From Bacteroidia bacterium (lineage in GTDB: Bacteria > Bacteroidota > Bacteroidia > UKL13-3): DNA of 64,000 bases. Every line of letters starts with the position of its first letter. The first letter of the stretch is position 1. Where the stretch lies: contig JALONK010000001.1 of NCBI GenBank assembly GCA_025454975.1, forward strand, positions 1 through 64,000. Direction: 5' to 3'. This document shows, in pieces, positions 53,532 through 62,795 of this stretch. The translations under genes were made by a program, and so were the position numbers. Under the pieces are notes generated by a model. It ran no database searches, was not told where the DNA came from, and saw nothing but the letters and a program-made list of their open reading frames with translations.

Positions 53532-54997
53532 GTTTCTTTTCTACTTTAATCGAACAATTAAAATACAATCCTGATGAGCCAATATTGTTCAACAGTGGTT
53601 TTTTCTTGTATTTCCTTACCGCATTTGCAGGTGCCTTTTTATTATTACATCATAAGAAAAGGCTTAGAACAATAGTTTTTACCTTATTTTCATTGTATTT
53701 TTTTTATAAGGCTTGTGGTGTTTATGTTGTATTGGTAATTATTGCAGCAATAGTAGATTTTTTCTTATCAAATCAAATTTATCAATCAAAAAGTACGCAA
53801 GTAAAAAAAACACTGCTAACAGGCAGTATTGTTATTAATTTAAGTTTATTGGTTTATTTTAAATACACCGATTTTTTTATTTCTATTTTAAACGATTGGC
53901 AATTCACAAATATTTCTCCCCTTGCATTAACCCTACCAATTGGAATTTCGTTTTATACTTTTGAAAATATCAGTTATACCATTGATGTATACAGGGGCGA
54001 ATTTAAGCCGGTGAGAAGTTTTTGGGATTATCTGTTTTTTCTTTCCTTTTTTCCTAAGCTGGTTATGGGTCCAATTGTTAGGGCTGCCGACTTTGTTCCT
54101 CAAATTTATAAGCAATATGAACTAACTGCATTACAACTTGCAAATGGAGCGTTATTAATTGGTAGGGGATTAATAAAAAAGGTTATTGTAAGCGATTATT
54201 TATATACCAATATTGTTCAACAAGTTTACGATGCTCCAATGCGTTATACCGGACTCGAATGTTTATTGGCTACTTATGCTTATGCTCTAGTCATCTATTG
54301 CGATTTTAGCGGATATAGTGATATGGCCATAGGTTTTGGAAGGTGGTTTGGGTTTGATATTAACATCAACTTTTTATCTCCTTATCAAAGTAAAAGTATA
54401 ACTGAATTCTGGCGAAGGTGGCACATTTCATTAAGTAATTGGCTACGCGATTATCTATATATTCCTTTGGGTGGAAACCGTTTAGGAAAAAAAAGACAAT
54501 ATATAAATTTACTGATTACAATGTTGCTTGGGGGATTATGGCATGGTGCGAATTTTACTTTTGTTATTTGGGGAGCCTTACACGGTGCAGCATTAGCCAT
54601 TCATAAGTTGTTTTCCGAACGGCTTTCGTTAGCAACTTACGATGGCTTTATTGTTCGATCGTTATCTGTTTTGTTAACATTTAACTTCGTATGTTTCACT
54701 TGGATTTTTTTTAAAGCATCTGATGTGTCAACTGCTTTTGAAATAATACATCAAATTACATCTAACTTTGGTTTAACCTATATTGATAAGATTATTAATA
54801 CATATCAATTGGTATTGCTTATGATGTTATTCGGCTTTATTATACATGCTTTACCAGATAATCTATTGTCTAAACTCTCCGGTAAAATTCAGTATTATCC
54901 AACTTGGACGTATATAACAGGTTTTATAGTGTTAATATTATTGCTTATTCAGTTTAAGTCGGCTATACCTATATTGCCTGTTTACTTGCAGTTCTAG
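53528..54997 (+). CDS. MBOAT family O-acyltransferase (AlgI/PatA/DltB type)
   Basis: The GTG at 53528 overlaps the previous stop (GTGA), as at the junction of the first two genes of the operon, so it is preferred to the TTG at 53516. The 489-residue protein has about ten membrane helices. Family motifs are LPIGISFYTFENISY, VMGPIVRAADFVPQ, YSDMAIGFGRWFGF, FWRRWHISLSNWLRDYLYIP and GLWHGANFTFVIWGALHG with the catalytic His. It moves acyl groups across the inner membrane for transfer to an envelope polymer by the SGNH partners. Confidence 0.93.
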   Translation: MSFFSTLIEQLKYNPDEPILFNSGFFLYFLTAFAGAFLLLHHKKRLRTIVFTLFSLYFFYKACGVYVVLVIIAAIVDFFLSNQIYQSKSTQVKKTLLTGSIVINLSLLVYFKYTDFFISILNDWQFTNISPLALTLPIGISFYTFENISYTIDVYRGEFKPVRSFWDYLFFLSFFPKLVMGPIVRAADFVPQIYKQYELTALQLANGALLIGRGLIKKVIVSDYLYTNIVQQVYDAPMRYTGLECLLATYAYALVIYCDFSGYSDMAIGFGRWFGFDININFLSPYQSKSITEFWRRWHISLSNWLRDYLYIPLGGNRLGKKRQYINLLITMLLGGLWHGANFTFVIWGALHGAALAIHKLFSERLSLATYDGFIVRSLSVLLTFNFVCFTWIFFKASDVSTAFEIIHQITSNFGLTYIDKIINTYQLVLLMMLFGFIIHALPDNLLSKLSGKIQYYPTWTYITGFIVLILLLIQFKSAIPILPVYLQF

Positions 54998-55667
54998 TAC
55001 AAATAAATTCCATAACAGTAATTGGTAATAGCAAGCATGTTAATGCATAGATTGTATCTTCAATAGGAATAGTATACAACCTTATTCCAATAATTTCTTG
55101 TTCATTATACCACACGACAGGCTCGGGAGTTGCCGCTCCGGTTAATATTCCGTTGATAATAAAAAATGGTATAAGATGAATAAAATAAGCTAACCAAAAA
55201 TACCCCATCCATTTACTTTTAATAAATAATACATGAATACATAATAATAATGATGCGATTAGGCAATTATAAAAAGTATATGTTTTATCACTATTAAAAA
55301 GTGCCATCATAAAAGTGAATACAAGAAAAAACCAAGTGATGGCATTTTTGATATGCTTAAATGGTTCATTTGTTATATAAGCTTTTAAGCATTCATAAAT
55401 AAAAACTGAAGCGAAAGGTATAATGATAAAGAAACTCCACTCTTCAATTGGTAAATAGTAAAATCGGTGCGACCAAACATATTGATTGTTAAATCCCCAA
55501 ACCCCATCTCTTGCAAACATGCCATCTTGCACGATAAATAATATGCCGTTCAATATAATTCCAATAAACAATGGTATCCATCGTTTGTAATAGGCTACTT
55601 TTTTATCGAAACTTAAAGCTAATGGTCCAAGCAACGAACCCAACATTAGCCATGCATATAAACTCAT
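54969..55667 (-). CDS. Lycopene cyclase (fused CrtYc-CrtYd type)
   Basis: A 232-residue membrane protein with about seven helices. It is built of two halves that each carry the PxE motif: YLPIEEWSFFIIIPFASV in the first half and IPIEDTIYALTCLLLPI in the second. In actinobacteria and archaea the halves are separate genes or fused in the same order. It closes the beta-ring of carotenoids from lycopene. It is the last gene of the carotenoid operon, 3 bases after crtZ, and its 3' end overlaps the convergent MBOAT gene by 29 bases. Confidence 0.88.
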   Translation of the reverse strand: MSLYAWLMLGSLLGPLALSFDKKVAYYKRWIPLFIGIILNGILFIVQDGMFARDGVWGFNNQYVWSHRFYYLPIEEWSFFIIIPFASVFIYECLKAYITNEPFKHIKNAITWFFLVFTFMMALFNSDKTYTFYNCLIASLLLCIHVLFIKSKWMGYFWLAYFIHLIPFFIINGILTGAATPEPVVWYNEQEIIGIRLYTIPIEDTIYALTCLLLPITVMEFICTRTASKQAI

Positions 55668-55670
55668 GTT

Positions 55671-56126
55671 TTATTTTGAAGTGTTAGGGTCTTTCCAGTA
55701 TTTTAAAGGCACAACCAGCATTCCGAAGTTTTCTCCTTTTTCTTTGCCTAGGTGTTTATGGTGCATTTTGTGTGCCCTTCTAATTGCTCTAACATATCTG
55801 TTATTCCAATGGGTCCAAATTTTAAAACGTTGGTGAATGATAATGTCATGAACAAGGAAATAGCAAAGGCCGTAAAGTGAAATTCCAATTCCGATATATA
55901 ACCTGAAATCGCCTCCGGCCATTAACCCCGACATATAACAATAAGCGCTGGGTACAGCGAAAATTAGAAAGAAGGAATCATTTTTCTCAAAAAAACCGGG
56001 CTCTACTTGGTGATGATCTTTATGTAGATACCATAATAAACCATGCATAATAAATTTATGGGTAAACCAAGCCATAAATTCCATAAACCAAAACGTTATA
56101 AATACAATTCCAATATTTAACCACAT
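55671..56126 (-). CDS. crtZ: Beta-carotene hydroxylase CrtZ
   Basis: From the ATG at 56126 the protein has 151 residues, normal for CrtZ. The frame opens at 56174, which would overlap the previous gene by 17 bases and add a poor segment. The four histidine motifs of the di-iron hydroxylases are present: HKFIMHG, HKDHHQ, HDIIIHQ and HKMHHKH. It adds a hydroxyl group at carbon 3 of the beta-ring. It lies in the membrane, downstream of the CruF-like gene. Confidence 0.88.
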   Translation of the reverse strand: MWLNIGIVFITFWFMEFMAWFTHKFIMHGLLWYLHKDHHQVEPGFFEKNDSFFLIFAVPSAYCYMSGLMAGGDFRLYIGIGISLYGLCYFLVHDIIIHQRFKIWTHWNNRYVRAIRRAHKMHHKHLGKEKGENFGMLVVPLKYWKDPNTSK

Positions 56127-56157
56127 GATATATAAACTCAATAATACGCTTAAATGT

Positions 56158-56805
56158 TTACAACAACCATACATTTAAACCTATAAAAAATAACAATTGA
56201 ATAATATATAGAGCTATTGCCACTCTATTACCCGTGCTTATACCTAGTTTTTGGAAAAGGAAATTAAACGCAAAGGCGAAAAAAAACCAAGCGGTGTAAT
56301 TTTCTAAAGGGATTACCTGGCCTTTCCAATACCAAAAATCAAGACGGCTGCATACCTGTTCAATCCAATAATCAACAAAAACCATAAATATCGCTCCAAT
56401 AGCCGGAATAACCCATGTTTGAACGAGATGGTGTTTAGGTTGAAATAACAAGTGAACCAAGTTCATGCTGCAATAACTCAGAATTAACCAATTAACACCG
56501 ATAACTAAAGGGACATCATCAAGCTTTAATCCTAAGTTGTTTCCATAAAAATAGCTTCCGAAAATTGCGCCTGTTGTAACTCCTGCCCATTCAATAATAT
56601 AACCGTTTATGATTACCAAACCAATGTACATCCAAAATCTAAAGTCAATTTCCCTGTGAAAACTAAGTGTAAGGAGTAAACTGATTAATAGATTTAAGGG
56701 AGTTAAGGAAAGTAAAAACTCATAACCCATTCCTGTTGCACTTAATCCAACCACATGTAAAATGATTAGAATGATAATGGCGTGGTTTGGTTTAAGCTTT
56801 ATCAT
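56158..56805 (-). CDS. CruF-like carotenoid 1',2'-hydratase
   Basis: A 215-residue protein with about seven membrane helices. It matches the CruF/DUF422 family: EWAGVTTGAIFGSYFYGNN and VPLVIGVNWLILSYCSMN, and FVDYWIEQVCSRLDFWYW. CruF hydrates the free (psi) end of gamma-carotene-type molecules and gives a 1'-hydroxyl. The gene overlaps the desaturase gene by four bases and precedes crtZ. The family assignment is from motifs and context. Its substrate here is inferred. Confidence 0.82.
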   Translation of the reverse strand: MIKLKPNHAIIILIILHVVGLSATGMGYEFLLSLTPLNLLISLLLTLSFHREIDFRFWMYIGLVIINGYIIEWAGVTTGAIFGSYFYGNNLGLKLDDVPLVIGVNWLILSYCSMNLVHLLFQPKHHLVQTWVIPAIGAIFMVFVDYWIEQVCSRLDFWYWKGQVIPLENYTAWFFFAFAFNFLFQKLGISTGNRVAIALYIIQLLFFIGLNVWLL

Positions 56806-58277
56806 AATTTATATTCCTCTCTTATAATTTTTGTAGTTATTTTAGCACTGTTGAGGCATAACGGAATACCACCACCGGGATGCACACTTCCTCCGCAAAA
56901 GTATAAACCTTTTAAGGAAGAACTAAAGTTTTTATGACGCAAGAAAGCAGAATATTTATTGTTACTCGCGTTTCCATACAGGGCACCACCAAAGGAAGAT
57001 GTTTTTGATTCGATTGTTCTTGGTTCAAGCATATGTTCAGCGCAAATCAGTTCTTGTAAATTGATGTTTAGCATTCTGTTTAGCTTATTTATAATATGAT
57101 TCCGAGCATCATTAATTAAACTATCCCAATGTTGACCTGAGTGATGTGGCACATTAATCATCACAAACCAATTTTCACAACCTTCGGGTGCGTCGGTTGC
57201 TTTATATTTTGAAGTGATGTTGATGTAAACAGTAGGGTCATGATAAATAGTTTTTAATTTGAATATGGAATTAAATTCTTCTTCATAATTATTGCTAAAG
57301 AAAATATTATGAAGGTCGAGTTCTTCAAAACTTCTATTAATACCCCAATAAAAAATTAATGCTGAGGATGATTTTTCTTGTTGAAGCAATTTCTCGGGAG
57401 CGGGGGTGTCTTTTAGTAGTTGACGGTATGTGGTATGAATATCTGCATTACTAATAACAATATCAGCATACTTTATTCCATCGTTGGTTTGTATTCCCAC
57501 TACTTTATTATTACTGGTTTTAATGCTTTTTACCTTGTTGTTAAAATGAAAAGTTACACCTTGTTCCTTTGCCAATTCAAATATACCGGTTGTAATTTGA
57601 TGCATTCCTCCTTTTGGAAAGTAAGTGCCAATATTATGCTCCAAATGAGGAATCATATTTAACAAGGCAGGCGCTTGATATGGATTACTTCCATTGTAGG
57701 TAGCAAATCGATTAAAATATTGTACTAAATAGGGGTTGTCTAGCAATTGCTTGTTTTCCCTATTCATATTACCGAATGGATTTAACTTGTAACTGTTTAT
57801 AATTCCTTTAACCGTATTAAAGTTCAAATAATTTTTAAATTTATGTAAGCTATTTTCTATGAATATTGGATAAGTAAGGTTATATCGGTATTCAGCTTTA
57901 TTTAAATAGTGAAATAGAGCAGAAGAGTCCTTGAGTTGTATTTTTTGACTAAGTTCTTGAGCAAATTTATTCTTATCATGAAATGCCGAAAAGGAAGTGC
58001 CATCTTCATAAAAATAATTGCATGATTTCTCCAGTTGAAAGTATGGGAACGCTGATTCAGGATTCTTACCACAAAGTGTAAACAATTCTGTTACAAGATT
58101 TGGAAGGGTGAATAATGATGGCCCGGCGTCAAACCTAAATCCATTTATCACAAACTCACTCAATTTGCCCCCGGGATACCCATTAGCTTCATAAACTTCT
58201 ACTTCTAAACCCATGCGTGCAAGACGCACAGCACTAGCCAAACCGGCAATTCCACTTCCTATTATAATGGCTTTCAT
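56802..58277 (-). CDS. CrtI/CrtD-type carotenoid desaturase
   Basis: A 491-residue FAD enzyme: dinucleotide motif IIGSGIAGLASAVRLARMG, then YPGGKLSEF and FRFDAGPSLFTLPNLV. The C-terminal CrtI signature LKGLYFCGGSVHPGGGIP is followed by a basic end. It belongs to the phytoene desaturase family. Next to a CruF-like gene a role as 1-hydroxycarotenoid 3,4-desaturase (CrtD) is more likely than as phytoene desaturase, but motifs alone do not decide. It is the first gene of the operon. Confidence 0.85.
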   Translation of the reverse strand: MKAIIIGSGIAGLASAVRLARMGLEVEVYEANGYPGGKLSEFVINGFRFDAGPSLFTLPNLVTELFTLCGKNPESAFPYFQLEKSCNYFYEDGTSFSAFHDKNKFAQELSQKIQLKDSSALFHYLNKAEYRYNLTYPIFIENSLHKFKNYLNFNTVKGIINSYKLNPFGNMNRENKQLLDNPYLVQYFNRFATYNGSNPYQAPALLNMIPHLEHNIGTYFPKGGMHQITTGIFELAKEQGVTFHFNNKVKSIKTSNNKVVGIQTNDGIKYADIVISNADIHTTYRQLLKDTPAPEKLLQQEKSSSALIFYWGINRSFEELDLHNIFFSNNYEEEFNSIFKLKTIYHDPTVYINITSKYKATDAPEGCENWFVMINVPHHSGQHWDSLINDARNHIINKLNRMLNINLQELICAEHMLEPRTIESKTSSFGGALYGNASNNKYSAFLRHKNFSSSLKGLYFCGGSVHPGGGIPLCLNSAKITTKIIREEYKL

Positions 58278-58354
58278 TAATTTGTCTAAATATTAATGAA
58301 TAAACATAAAAGAAGCGAAACAGATTTTTTCAACTTTAAATTTTCATTTAATAA

Positions 58355-61300
58355 TTATTCAATCATGAGTTTCTTGAAGCCAACTCCTTGCTTTCCTGTA
58401 ACCTTAACCAGATAGATACCATTATCAATGATGCTAATATCAATGTTATTCTGCGTTGAGTTATGTACGGAGTAATCAATGATTAGTTTTCCACTTAAAT
58501 CAAAAATTTGAATGGTTTGAATGGCTTCTTTGGTTTGAATAAACAAGTTATTACCGGCTGGGTTAGGATACATGTTAAATGTTAAGTTTTCTATATCCTT
58601 TAAGCCTGTATTGATGCTGTTTTTTAATTGTACATTATTTATAGTTGAAGATGATTTAGCAAACTCATTTACTGTTGCCACCACTTTCCATTTAGCATTT
58701 AACAATTGATTGGTTGTAATTCCATTTTCGCGTAACAACACGCCAAATTGAGCATAAGAAACTGTAATGAAAGTATCGGTTGCATTGTTTCCACTATTTA
58801 TAATTAATAATGGATTGCTGAAATCCCCTCCTAATGAATCAAATTGAAATTGATATGCCACACTGTTTAGTCCTGATGCAACTTTTGCGCTATTCCAGCT
58901 AAAGATGTAACTACCGTTAACCGTATCATTTACAATTATGGTTTCATTATTAATTGGTGAAGTTAAATTGAAGTTTTGGATAGGTTCAACAAGTTCAATA
59001 TCATTTACACTTCTAGGTAGAATGGCATATCCATCAAAATTAAACGGACTAATTAACGAGGTGCTGCTTTGATATCCAATACCTGTAATATTAAATAAAG
59101 GTGTTGACGGCAATGGAGTACCTGCCAACGCTGAGGTACTAATTAACCTTATACTTACAGTATCAGTTGTACCATACTTAATTACTCTAATGTTTTGTGT
59201 ATTGACCGGCCAGTTGCTTCCTGTTGGTGGCGTAACAAATTTTAAATAGCCAATTTTAACAATGTTATTATCAGAAGATTCATTTAGCTGATTAACAATT
59301 ATCGGAGTTTGAAGTGGCTTACCTTTACCTAGTAACAATATGGTGTCTAAGTTGCTTATGGTAACAAGTCCGCGGTTGCTTGTGATAATACCTTGCACCA
59401 TAATACTGTCGCCTTCTGCAAAGGTATACCCAAAATTTCTTGTTATGCTTTGCACGGTTATTCCACCTGTTCCATCATGAAGCAAGAATAAAAGTCCACT
59501 ATTTCTTTGATTAAAACCATGTGTTATTCCATATAAGGTAACATATTTACCTGCTGAATCGGCGGCACCTGTAATGCTGTTTGACCTATTTATTTCACCA
59601 ATAACCGAAACCTGAGGGTTGATCTGAGTAGTTCCGCTGGTGGTGTCTGCTGTAATACAATATACCGAATCAGCATCCTCAACCACCCAAACAGATACAT
59701 GATATGTAAATGCACTATTTAAATTAGTTACGGTTACAAAGTTTGTATCACCTTTAAATACGCAATATGCATCACTGTCGTGTTGGTATCCTGATCCTAC
59801 ACCAAAAGTTGCATTGGCTGTGATTTGCTGAGGATTTCTTGTAGGTGTGCTATTATTTATTTTAGTATTTGCCTTAATGAAAACTAAAGTTGAATACCTG
59901 TTATTCTGATAAGAAGAATCTTTGGTCCAGTTGATACGGGCACTTGAACTTGTTATGGCGTTAAAGTTTGTATTTTTTACTGACAACGGTTTAGGGATAT
60001 TCTGTAAAAACGAGTCAATAACCGCAATTGAATAAACAGAATCTGCCGTATTTGCAACATAAGCAGTGATGTAATAATTTAATCCACTAACTAAGCCTCT
60101 GAGTATTGTTGAGTTTAAGTCGCCATTATAAATGCATGTGGCTAAGGAATCCGACTCATGTTTGGTGCCAAACCCAATAATGTTTGACGCAGTGTATGAG
60201 CCGGGCGACTTTAAAATAGTATAATTTTGGATTGGTGATTGTGGTTTAGCAAAAATTAAAACACTTTGTGAATTGTTTAAATATCCTGCAGGTAGTTGCC
60301 AAGATATGGCTGCTGTGGTATGTAATACACCATTGCTGTTTATATTGAATATTGGTGCAGGCGGGTTAGTTTTGGTGGTAACAGAAAATGAAGCCGGGGT
60401 TGACCAAGAAGTATCACTATCTCTAATCACATAACCACTTATAAAGTAGGTAGTGTTGGCCAAAAGAGATTGTAGTAATACTGAATCGCCATCTCCATTG
60501 TATATACAAAATGCATTTGTATCAATTCCTAGTTTTGTACCCATACCGAATGTTACATCTGCTTGAAATGTTGAGCTTACGGTTTTTATATTTCCATTAT
60601 TAATTGCACTACCTTGTTTAGCAAATAATAGAATGGTGTGTGTTGAGTTAATATAGTTATTCTTTAACCATTTAAAACCAAGTTGTGTTTGCGTCGGAAA
60701 AGCTGATGACAAACTTAAATTAGTTAATGCATCAGGAGGCGTAATAAGTGCTTGTGTAGCACCTGAAATAAACGTTCCTTGAGAATAAGAAGAGTCGGAA
60801 TCTTTAACCACATAAACCACCGCAAAGTAGTTTGTGCTTGGATTTAATCCTCCAATACTTACGTTAGTCAAATCACCTTTATAAACACATTTAGCATTGT
60901 TGTCAAACGGAAGTACAGATGATAATGTAGATGTAAAATTGGTATCAGCATTATAGTTAAGCGGCGAAATATTTGGAGTGCCGGTATTAATATTATTCTG
61001 AGCTTTAATGAAAGCAATGGTTGTAAAAGTAGAATCAATATAGCCATTAGGCTTGGTCCAGTTTAATGTGATTGAGTTAGTTGTAGGGTTGATAAATGAT
61101 GGATTTCTAACCGGTTTAATTAAGCCTATTAATCCTTCCCAACTTTCATCTACAACCAATCCATCAAATATTAAATAAGGAGCATTTGCGGCTGTTCCCT
61201 GACGTAGGCAAACCCTGCCTAATGCAGCAGCATCATTGTTTCCGTTATTAATGGCACCTAAATTTTGAACAGTTGCTTGAATAGGCTCTGATGTGGGGAC

Positions 61301-61879
61301 ACCATTACTAAATACAAAAACTTTAACCGAGTCGTTATTCATTGCCCCTGTATTAAATTGATATTTAACCACAGTAAGATAAGTAGTACCTAAAGCAAAT
61401 GAATCGTTACTATAGGTAGCTGATTCATTTCCTCCAACAGCAAACTTTGAAACGCCAATTCGATAGAATCCCGGTGATGATGAACGAATAAACACCCGAC
61501 CGGTAAATCCGGTTGTACTAGTTTGTGAAAGAAATGCGAAAAAATAATCGCCTGCTGCTTTCGCGGTATCAACCTTCATCATAAACGCGCTGTAAATACT
61601 TCCGGTGTTAATAACAGTATTCGTGTTTTTAAAAATATCCTGACCATTGGTATTTATTGCGGTTGCATTACCAATACCAGATCGAGGAAAACCATTGTAA
61701 TTTAATCCCGGGCTAATTGCTCTAAAAAGATTTGTGTTGCCACCACTGGCTATTAACCAACCTTTGGAGGCAGTGGCAATAGTATCGTTGGTTGGGTAAT
61801 CGAAATCCTCTATTAATATTTGAGCATTGCTAATAGTATAGATTAATAATGCTGATATAACGAAAAATAGTTTTCTCAT
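58355..61879 (-). CDS. Large surface protein with Fn3-like repeats and T9SS sorting domain
   Basis: A 1174-residue protein with a signal peptide (YTISNAQ). An N-terminal jelly-roll-like region (about 20-245) is followed by four fibronectin-type repeats (about 250-760), each with a C(I/V)(Y/F)xGD signature (CVYKGD, CIYNGD, CIYNGD, CVFKGD), and an OB-fold-like segment (about 765-880: YVTLYGITHGFNQRNSGLLF). Another Fn3-like region (about 975-1085) precedes the type A T9SS tail (NMYPNPAGNNLFIQT, QIFDLSGKLI, NGIYLVKV). It is exported by T9SS and held at the cell surface. The function is unknown; adhesion or nuclease-like OB activity is possible. Confidence 0.82.
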   Translation of the reverse strand: MRKLFFVISALLIYTISNAQILIEDFDYPTNDTIATASKGWLIASGGNTNLFRAISPGLNYNGFPRSGIGNATAINTNGQDIFKNTNTVINTGSIYSAFMMKVDTAKAAGDYFFAFLSQTSTTGFTGRVFIRSSSPGFYRIGVSKFAVGGNESATYSNDSFALGTTYLTVVKYQFNTGAMNNDSVKVFVFSNGVPTSEPIQATVQNLGAINNGNNDAAALGRVCLRQGTAANAPYLIFDGLVVDESWEGLIGLIKPVRNPSFINPTTNSITLNWTKPNGYIDSTFTTIAFIKAQNNINTGTPNISPLNYNADTNFTSTLSSVLPFDNNAKCVYKGDLTNVSIGGLNPSTNYFAVVYVVKDSDSSYSQGTFISGATQALITPPDALTNLSLSSAFPTQTQLGFKWLKNNYINSTHTILLFAKQGSAINNGNIKTVSSTFQADVTFGMGTKLGIDTNAFCIYNGDGDSVLLQSLLANTTYFISGYVIRDSDTSWSTPASFSVTTKTNPPAPIFNINSNGVLHTTAAISWQLPAGYLNNSQSVLIFAKPQSPIQNYTILKSPGSYTASNIIGFGTKHESDSLATCIYNGDLNSTILRGLVSGLNYYITAYVANTADSVYSIAVIDSFLQNIPKPLSVKNTNFNAITSSSARINWTKDSSYQNNRYSTLVFIKANTKINNSTPTRNPQQITANATFGVGSGYQHDSDAYCVFKGDTNFVTVTNLNSAFTYHVSVWVVEDADSVYCITADTTSGTTQINPQVSVIGEINRSNSITGAADSAGKYVTLYGITHGFNQRNSGLLFLLHDGTGGITVQSITRNFGYTFAEGDSIMVQGIITSNRGLVTISNLDTILLLGKGKPLQTPIIVNQLNESSDNNIVKIGYLKFVTPPTGSNWPVNTQNIRVIKYGTTDTVSIRLISTSALAGTPLPSTPLFNITGIGYQSSTSLISPFNFDGYAILPRSVNDIELVEPIQNFNLTSPINNETIIVNDTVNGSYIFSWNSAKVASGLNSVAYQFQFDSLGGDFSNPLLIINSGNNATDTFITVSYAQFGVLLRENGITTNQLLNAKWKVVATVNEFAKSSSTINNVQLKNSINTGLKDIENLTFNMYPNPAGNNLFIQTKEAIQTIQIFDLSGKLIIDYSVHNSTQNNIDISIIDNGIYLVKVTGKQGVGFKKLMIE

Positions 61880-61957
61880 TGTTCAAATTTTAAGCAAGTT
61901 AACGATGCTAATTCAATTATTTTAAGGTGATATATTAATTAAAATTAACTTGTTTGT

Positions 61958-62605
61958 TTAGTGATTTATAGCGGTCTTAAGATTTTCAGTGATATCGGGC
62001 TCATTTAACCTGTGGTATTCACCTAATTTACCTAAAAGTTTTATCAGTATTTGTTTCTCGTTTATGGTTAAGTTACCTGTTACACTTTTAGATGCCATAC
62101 TCATTTTTTCATAGGATTTAAGGATTACCTTTTTGCCTTTATCTGTTATTTTAATCAGTTTGCTTCTTTTATCGTCAGGATTATTCATTTCTTTCACTAA
62201 GCCACCTGCGATTAAGCGTCTGATGATATCGGTGCCTGTTGTTTTACCATCCATTGTTTTGCTTATTAACTCCGATTTTGTCATTTGGGTAAAGGTTGAT
62301 AACTGCGCTAAATAGCCAAACTCGTCAACAGTATTTACAGGTAAGTCTTCTAATACAATCTTGGAATAATGCCTTGCATACTTATTTAAAAGACCTAAAA
62401 GTATTCCAATTCCATTATCTAATTCTTCAACTTTTTTCGTGGCCGATTTATCGTCGTTACCCATATTAATTTGTTTGGCTACATTAATTTCCTGTTCACT
62501 TTTTAAGAGCCATACAGCAAAATCAGACGTGCTTACTTTTCTATGGGTTTGCTCATAAACTTGAAATTGGCTTATTAAATCTGCAATCACCTGTGTATTA
62601 GACAT
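61958..62605 (-). CDS. MarR family transcriptional regulator
   Basis: A 215-residue regulator with a winged helix-turn-helix in the centre: LAQLSTFTQMTKSELISKTM, TDIIRRLIAGGLVKEMNNPD and DKRSKLIKITDKGKKV, typical of MarR proteins. The N-terminal helical part (about 60 residues longer than usual) and the C-terminal helix form the dimer. It diverges from a TonB receptor gene, and TTGTAC/GTACAA lies between them, so it probably represses itself, the receptor or both. The ligand is unknown. Confidence 0.88.
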   Translation of the reverse strand: MSNTQVIADLISQFQVYEQTHRKVSTSDFAVWLLKSEQEINVAKQINMGNDDKSATKKVEELDNGIGILLGLLNKYARHYSKIVLEDLPVNTVDEFGYLAQLSTFTQMTKSELISKTMDGKTTGTDIIRRLIAGGLVKEMNNPDDKRSKLIKITDKGKKVILKSYEKMSMASKSVTGNLTINEKQILIKLLGKLGEYHRLNEPDITENLKTAINH

Positions 62606-62658
62606 AAAGTACTTTTTTTAATTTTTTATAAAACAAAATTGTATTAAAAATCATTATA

Positions 62659-62676
62659 TTGTACAAAAACGTACAA
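62659..62676. promoter_or_regulatory. Candidate MarR operator
   Basis: TTGTAC-AAAAAC-GTACAA, perfect 6-bp arms, in the 190-base space between the MarR gene and the divergent TonB receptor. Confidence 0.45.
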
Positions 62677-62795
62677 AATGAATTTTATCATACAAGGGGT
62701 ATTACAACCAATTAAGGTTTTAACCTATTTAATAAAAGGTATAATAAAAACTATTTTGTATCATTTTATGTAATTATATACAATCTTGAACATTT

